Shown: in pieces, positions 7,822 through 10,498 of the stretch
How positions within the stretch are numbered: position 1 is the first letter of the stretch
Layout: each line of letters begins with the position of its first letter
Source: Nitriliruptorales bacterium
GTDB lineage: Bacteria > Actinomycetota > Nitriliruptoria > Euzebyales > Egibacteraceae
Length of the DNA: 10,498 bases
Reading direction: 5' to 3'
Assembly (NCBI GenBank): GCA_007133145.1
Contig: SLNF01000178.1
Span: forward strand, 1 to 10,498
Translations under genes and position numbers: made by a program
The notes under the pieces: generated by a model
What the model was told of the DNA's origin: nothing
The model's database searches: none
What the model saw: the letters and a program-made list of their open reading frames with translations, nothing else

Positions 7822-8652
7822 GTGCTGAACCTCGAGAACGTCCTGACCTTCACCCCAGTGCAGTTCGACATCATCTCGCATGTGCTCACGATCGGGTACG
7901 CCGCGCACTTTGCCGGCCTCGCCTACTTCGTGCTCTCACGCAAGAACGTCGCGCCACGCTACCGGTCGATGACGACGATGTCGGTTGTCGTCATGCTGTC
8001 GGCCGCCCTGCTCTTGCTGCGCCTCGACATCAGCTTCCAGCAGGCCTTCGAGTTCGATGGCACGAACTACGTCCTCGCTGATTCGACCTTCTCGCACGGC
8101 TACCGCTACCTCAACTGGCTCATCGACGTCCCGCTCCTGCTCACCCAGAGCCTGTTCGTCATGAACATCGCTCGGGAGAAGATCTTCGGGCTGCGCGTGA
8201 AGCTCGCCACGGCAGGCGTGGCGATGGTGGTGACCGGCTACATCGGCCAGTTCTACGAGGTCAGCGATCCGACCGGCCAGCTGCTCATCTGGGGCGCAAT
8301 CTCAACCCTGCCCTTCATCTACTTCTCGCTCATCTTCTGGAAGCTCTGCGGCGACGCCATCGGCTACCTGCCCGGCGAGGCAGCGATCACGATGCGCAAC
8401 ATCCGCTACCTCTTCGCCTTCGCCTGGGGCCTCTACCCCATCGCCTACCTCGTCCCGGTCTTCGCCCAGACTCCCAACGGCGCGGTGACCCGCACTGTCC
8501 TCTTCACCGTCGCCGACGTCCTGTCGAAGATCATCTACGGGATCATGCTCGGCAAGATCGCCACGGCCCGCTCGGTTGAGGAAGGCTTCGAGGTCGACGG
8601 CTACGAGTGGCTCAAGAGCACGTCGACGGCGAAGAGTGAGTCGGAGTCCTAG
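7822..8652 (+). CDS. NDQ-type microbial rhodopsin, predicted light-driven Na+ pump (KR2-like)
   Basis: Seven-helix retinal protein of 276 residues in the cytoplasmic membrane. It is predicted to export Na+ (and H+ when Na+ is lacking) in light. Helix C reads YRYLNWLIDVPLLLTQ. The three bacteriorhodopsin positions D85/T89/D96 are N98, D102 and Q109, the NDQ signature of Na+ pumps (N112/D116/Q123 in KR2). Retinal lysine K236 lies in ADVLSKIIYG with counterion D232. R95, W202, Y205 and P206 are conserved. KR2 extracellular-gate residues E160 and R243 match E146 and R224. H20 matches the KR2 protomer-interface H30, and S60 matches S70. At the cytoplasmic uptake cavity KR2 N61 is T51, while G263 is kept as G244. 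The N-terminal segment is a few residues shorter than in KR2 but keeps a NxEN motif. The start is GTG with AAGGGAG 8 bases upstream. GC content in sampled stretches is about 60-67%, below its neighbours. No retinal or carotenoid synthesis gene is in the window. Confidence 0.96.
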   Translation: MLNLENVLTFTPVQFDIISHVLTIGYAAHFAGLAYFVLSRKNVAPRYRSMTTMSVVVMLSAALLLLRLDISFQQAFEFDGTNYVLADSTFSHGYRYLNWLIDVPLLLTQSLFVMNIAREKIFGLRVKLATAGVAMVVTGYIGQFYEVSDPTGQLLIWGAISTLPFIYFSLIFWKLCGDAIGYLPGEAAITMRNIRYLFAFAWGLYPIAYLVPVFAQTPNGAVTRTVLFTVADVLSKIIYGIMLGKIATARSVEEGFEVDGYEWLKSTSTAKSESES

Positions 8653-8682
8653 ACCCGGACCGGCAACGACGCACCCCCACCC

Positions 8683-8710
8683 GGTGCCCGCGCCCTGTGG
8701 CGCGGGCACC
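8683..8710 (+). terminator. Perfect 12-bp hairpin downstream of the rhodopsin gene
   Basis: GGTGCCCGCGCC (8683-8694) and GGCGCGGGCACC (8699-8710) form an uninterrupted 12-bp stem with a CTGT loop, 30 bases after the rhodopsin stop. There is no T-run after it (ATCGTGTCG follows), so it is a U-less hairpin of the kind common in high-GC actinobacteria. It probably ends the rhodopsin transcript or protects its 3' end. Confidence 0.75.
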
Positions 8711-8798
8711 ATCGTGTCGCCGCCGCAGACGGGTTCCTCCACGCCTGAGCGGGTAGGACTGCGGCGAACCTTCACCAGTACGCCACGCTGGAGTCGCC

Positions 8799-9803
8799 AT
8801 GCGCATTGCGGTGTTCTCGACGAAGTCCTACGACCACACCTACCTCGAGGCTGCCAACGCCGTCCACGAGCACGACCTGACGCTCTTCGAGGCACGACTG
8901 ACCCGCGCCACCGCCCCGCTTGCCGACGGGCACGAAGCGGTCTGTGCCTTCGTCAACGACGTGCTCTCCAAGGAAGTCCTCGAAGCGCTCGCCGAGGGGG
9001 GCACCGAACTCATCCTCCTGCGCTCGGCGGGCTTCAACCACGTGGACGTGCCCGCCGCCGAGGAGCTGGGTCTCACCGTGACGCGCGTGCCGGCTTACTC
9101 CCCCTACGCCGTCGCCGAGCACGCCGTCGGACTCGTCCTCGCGCTCAACCGCAAGATCCACCGCGCCCACGCCCGCGTCCGGGAAGGCAACTTCTCCATC
9201 GAGGGCTTCATGGGCCGCGACATCAAGGGGCGCACCGTCGGCGTCGTCGGTACCGGCAAGATCGGCCAGGTGTTCTTGCGGATCATGAAGGGCTTCGGCT
9301 GCCAGCTCCTCGCCAGCGACCCCTACCCCAACCCCGCCGTCGAGGAGCTCGGCGCGCGCTACGTCAGCGTCGACGAGCTCTTCGAGCGCAGCGACATCAT
9401 CAGCCTCCACTGCCCGCTGACCCCCGAGACCTTCCACCTCGTCGACGAGGAGCGCCTTGCGAGCACCCGCCCTGGGGCGATGCTCATCAACACGAGCCGT
9501 GGGGCGCTCGTCGACGCCGCGGCGACGATCGACGCGCTCAAGGACGGCCGCCTCGGCAGCCTCGGCCTCGACGTCTACGAGGAAGAGGCCGACCTCTTCT
9601 TCGAGGACCTCTCCGAGCGGGTGATCACCGACGACGTCTTCATGCGTCTCGTGACATTCCCCAACGTCCTCATCACGGGCCACCAGGCATTCTTCACCGA
9701 GGAGGCGCTCGAGACGATCGCCGCGACGACGATGGCCAACGCCACCGCCTACGCCACTGGCAGCGGCGACCTTCACATGGTGACTCGGGAGATGGTCTCC
9801 TGA
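8799..9803 (+). CDS. ldhA: D-lactate dehydrogenase, LdhA-type D-2-hydroxyacid dehydrogenase
   Basis: Cytosolic NADH-dependent reduction of pyruvate to D-lactate is predicted. The 334-residue protein matches E. coli LdhA (329 residues) along its length: STKSYD at the N-terminus, CAFVNDVLS, AGFNHVD, VPAYSPYAVAEHAVGL, the Rossmann motif GVVGTGKIG (148-156) with NAD-selecting D174, SLHCPLTPET and GHQAFFTEEAL. The catalytic triad is R234 (NTSRGAL), E263 (DVYEEE) and H295 (GHQ). This specific set separates LdhA from formate, glycerate and phosphoglycerate dehydrogenases, although activity on other 2-oxoacids is possible. ATG 8799 is preceded by GGAG at 8790-8793 (5-base spacing). It lies 146 bases after the rhodopsin and beyond the hairpin, so it probably has its own promoter. 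It is convergent with the HNH gene across a 350-bp gap. Confidence 0.92.
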   Translation: MRIAVFSTKSYDHTYLEAANAVHEHDLTLFEARLTRATAPLADGHEAVCAFVNDVLSKEVLEALAEGGTELILLRSAGFNHVDVPAAEELGLTVTRVPAYSPYAVAEHAVGLVLALNRKIHRAHARVREGNFSIEGFMGRDIKGRTVGVVGTGKIGQVFLRIMKGFGCQLLASDPYPNPAVEELGARYVSVDELFERSDIISLHCPLTPETFHLVDEERLASTRPGAMLINTSRGALVDAAATIDALKDGRLGSLGLDVYEEEADLFFEDLSERVITDDVFMRLVTFPNVLITGHQAFFTEEALETIAATTMANATAYATGSGDLHMVTREMVS

Positions 9804-10153
9804 GACTCTGGACCTGAAGCCCAAGCCACCACCGGAAGCCCAGTGCCGCGGCGGCGGCTGCTCGCGCCTGTCTTGGTCTCGTCGCGGGTGCGTCGCCGTT
9901 GCGTTGACGGTGCGTTCGGGGCCTCCCGTCTTGCTGCGGCTAGGGGTTCGCGGCGAGTCGGGGCCCATGTGGCGTCGAAGGCTCCTCGGGGGCCCAGGGA
10001 CCCGACCGGGGTGATGGCGCGGGGGGTCAGCCGGGGGGTCAGCCGGGACCCTGCTGCCACCTCGCGCTTGCGCCCCGTGCACGACGGCGGGTGTGAGGGC
10101 GTGGGTGTGCGCCCCGGGGGTGGCCGGGGCGCGGCGGAGAGGCGATGGGGGTT
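9804..10153. other. 350-bp intergenic region without a supported gene
   Basis: This lies between the convergent ldhA and HNH genes. The plus strand is markedly G- and T-rich rather than C-rich. An open frame at 9843-10157 (+) gives an arginine-, glycine- and alanine-rich translation with no domain, and I do not accept it. The only clear structure is the 12-bp tandem repeat at 10021-10044. No convincing intrinsic terminator, tRNA or att site is visible. Confidence 0.65.
10021..10044. repeat. Two perfect tandem copies of GGGGGGTCAGCC
   Basis: The 12-mer GGGGGGTCAGCC occurs at 10021-10032 and again at 10033-10044, followed by a GGG start of a third copy. It is a short G-rich tandem repeat in noncoding DNA and probably arose by replication slippage. 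Confidence 0.8.
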
Positions 10154-10498
10154 CTAGAGGTCGAGGGTGGGCTGCTCGGGTCGGGGCGGTGGGGGTTCGT
10201 CGGGTGGCTCCGGCGGCGGCCGTTCGTCGTCGGGGGGTCGGCCGGGCGGGTCGCTGCCGGATGCTCCCCGGGGCGGATCACTGCCAGGCGGGTCGCTGCC
10301 GGATGGTCGGTCGGGCGGGTCGCCGGTGGATCGTGCAGCATCCCCGCCGCCCCCGCGGTGGTGTCGGTTGGGGGGTTTGGACAGCTGGTAGGGGCTGGGG
10401 TTGGCTTGGGTGCGCTGCCCGGCTGGGGTGGGGGTGATCTGCCAGCCGTGGTGGTGGAGGTGGAAGTGGCAGTTCGCGCAGAGCAGCACAAGGTTGGC
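10154..10498 (-). CDS. C-terminal part of an HNH endonuclease domain protein (DUF222/13E12-like); 5' end outside window
   Basis: The minus-strand frame is open to the right edge and ends at TAG (10154-10156). The first visible residues, ANLVLLCANCHFHLHHHGW followed by QITPTP, are the end of an HNH nuclease domain: NLVLLC, a CxxCH-like site, and the HxxGW close typical of the DUF222-HNH (13E12 repeat) proteins found in many copies in actinobacterial genomes. After the domain come about 85 residues rich in Pro, Asp, Gly and Ser with repeated SGSDPPG-like units, ending in TLDL; the region is probably disordered. The visible 115 codons are the C-terminal part of a larger protein (such proteins are usually 400-500 residues), and the GTG at 10489 is internal. 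Cellular role is unknown; a mobile-element or DNA-repair role has been suggested for the family. Confidence 0.72.
   Translation of the reverse strand, partial: ANLVLLCANCHFHLHHHGWQITPTPAGQRTQANPSPYQLSKPPNRHHRGGGGDAARSTGDPPDRPSGSDPPGSDPPRGASGSDPPGRPPDDERPPPEPPDEPPPPRPEQPTLDL
10244..10320 (-). repeat. Short in-frame repeats in the proline-rich tail of the HNH protein
   Basis: GGCGGGTCGCTGCCGGATG occurs identically at 10245-10263 and 10287-10305 (42-bp spacing, 14 codons). A diverged copy, GGGCGGATCACTGCC, lies at 10271-10285 and a partial one near 10314. Read on the minus strand they encode the SGSDPPG/PGSDPPR units of the tail. All spacings are multiples of three, which keeps the protein frame. 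Confidence 0.75.

Noticed and set aside
9843..10157. 104-codon plus-strand frame after ldhA
   Set aside because: It is Arg/Gly/Ala-rich, has no domain or good Shine-Dalgarno sequence, runs through the tandem 12-mer, and fits chance in G-rich DNA.
10244..10320. Short repeats near the right edge considered as a CRISPR array
   Set aside because: The units are short, irregularly spaced by multiples of three, and lie inside a coding frame encoding a Pro/Ser/Asp tail. No 23-37-bp repeat with unique spacers is present.

Overview
The window is very GC-rich throughout (about 75% by eye in the carboxylase gene, with G or C in nearly every third codon position). It carries gene families typical of high-GC Actinobacteria: a giant fused acyl-CoA carboxylase, a proline-tailed HNH endonuclease of the DUF222/13E12 type, and a pirin. 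I infer an actinobacterium, perhaps an aquatic or salt-exposed lineage such as Acidimicrobiia or Nitriliruptoria, because it encodes a light-driven Na+ pump. The class-level guess is weak.

Layout from left to right. Bases 1-5463 (+) are the 3' 1,820 codons of a single-chain biotin-dependent acyl-CoA carboxylase with the eukaryotic ACC domain order: biotin carboxylase, biotinyl domain, long central domain, two-lobed carboxyltransferase. Its start lies off the left edge. A 47-bp tandem duplication spans its stop codon. Next come a Gfo/Idh/MocA oxidoreductase (about 5530-6621, +) and, convergent to it with a 13-bp gap, a pirin-family cupin (6635-7411, -). A 410-bp divergent intergenic region (7412-7821) holds a possible 34-residue single-pass membrane peptide (-), an inverted repeat near the pirin gene, and an AT-richer patch that may hold the rhodopsin promoter. 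The rhodopsin (7822-8652, +) carries the N-D-Q motif of Na+-pumping rhodopsins and is followed by a perfect 12-bp hairpin. An LdhA-like D-lactate dehydrogenase follows (8799-9803, +). A 350-bp G-rich gap with a 12-bp tandem repeat separates it from the C-terminal part of an HNH endonuclease (10154 to the right edge, -).

The genes do not form one obvious pathway. The carboxylase supplies malonyl-CoA or a related acyl-CoA for lipid synthesis. The rhodopsin exports Na+ in light and looks like a monocistronic unit. The D-lactate dehydrogenase would regenerate NAD+ from pyruvate. The most striking item is the NDQ rhodopsin, which has all the core Na+-pump residues in a high-GC actinobacterial setting. 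The second is the eukaryote-like architecture of the carboxylase.
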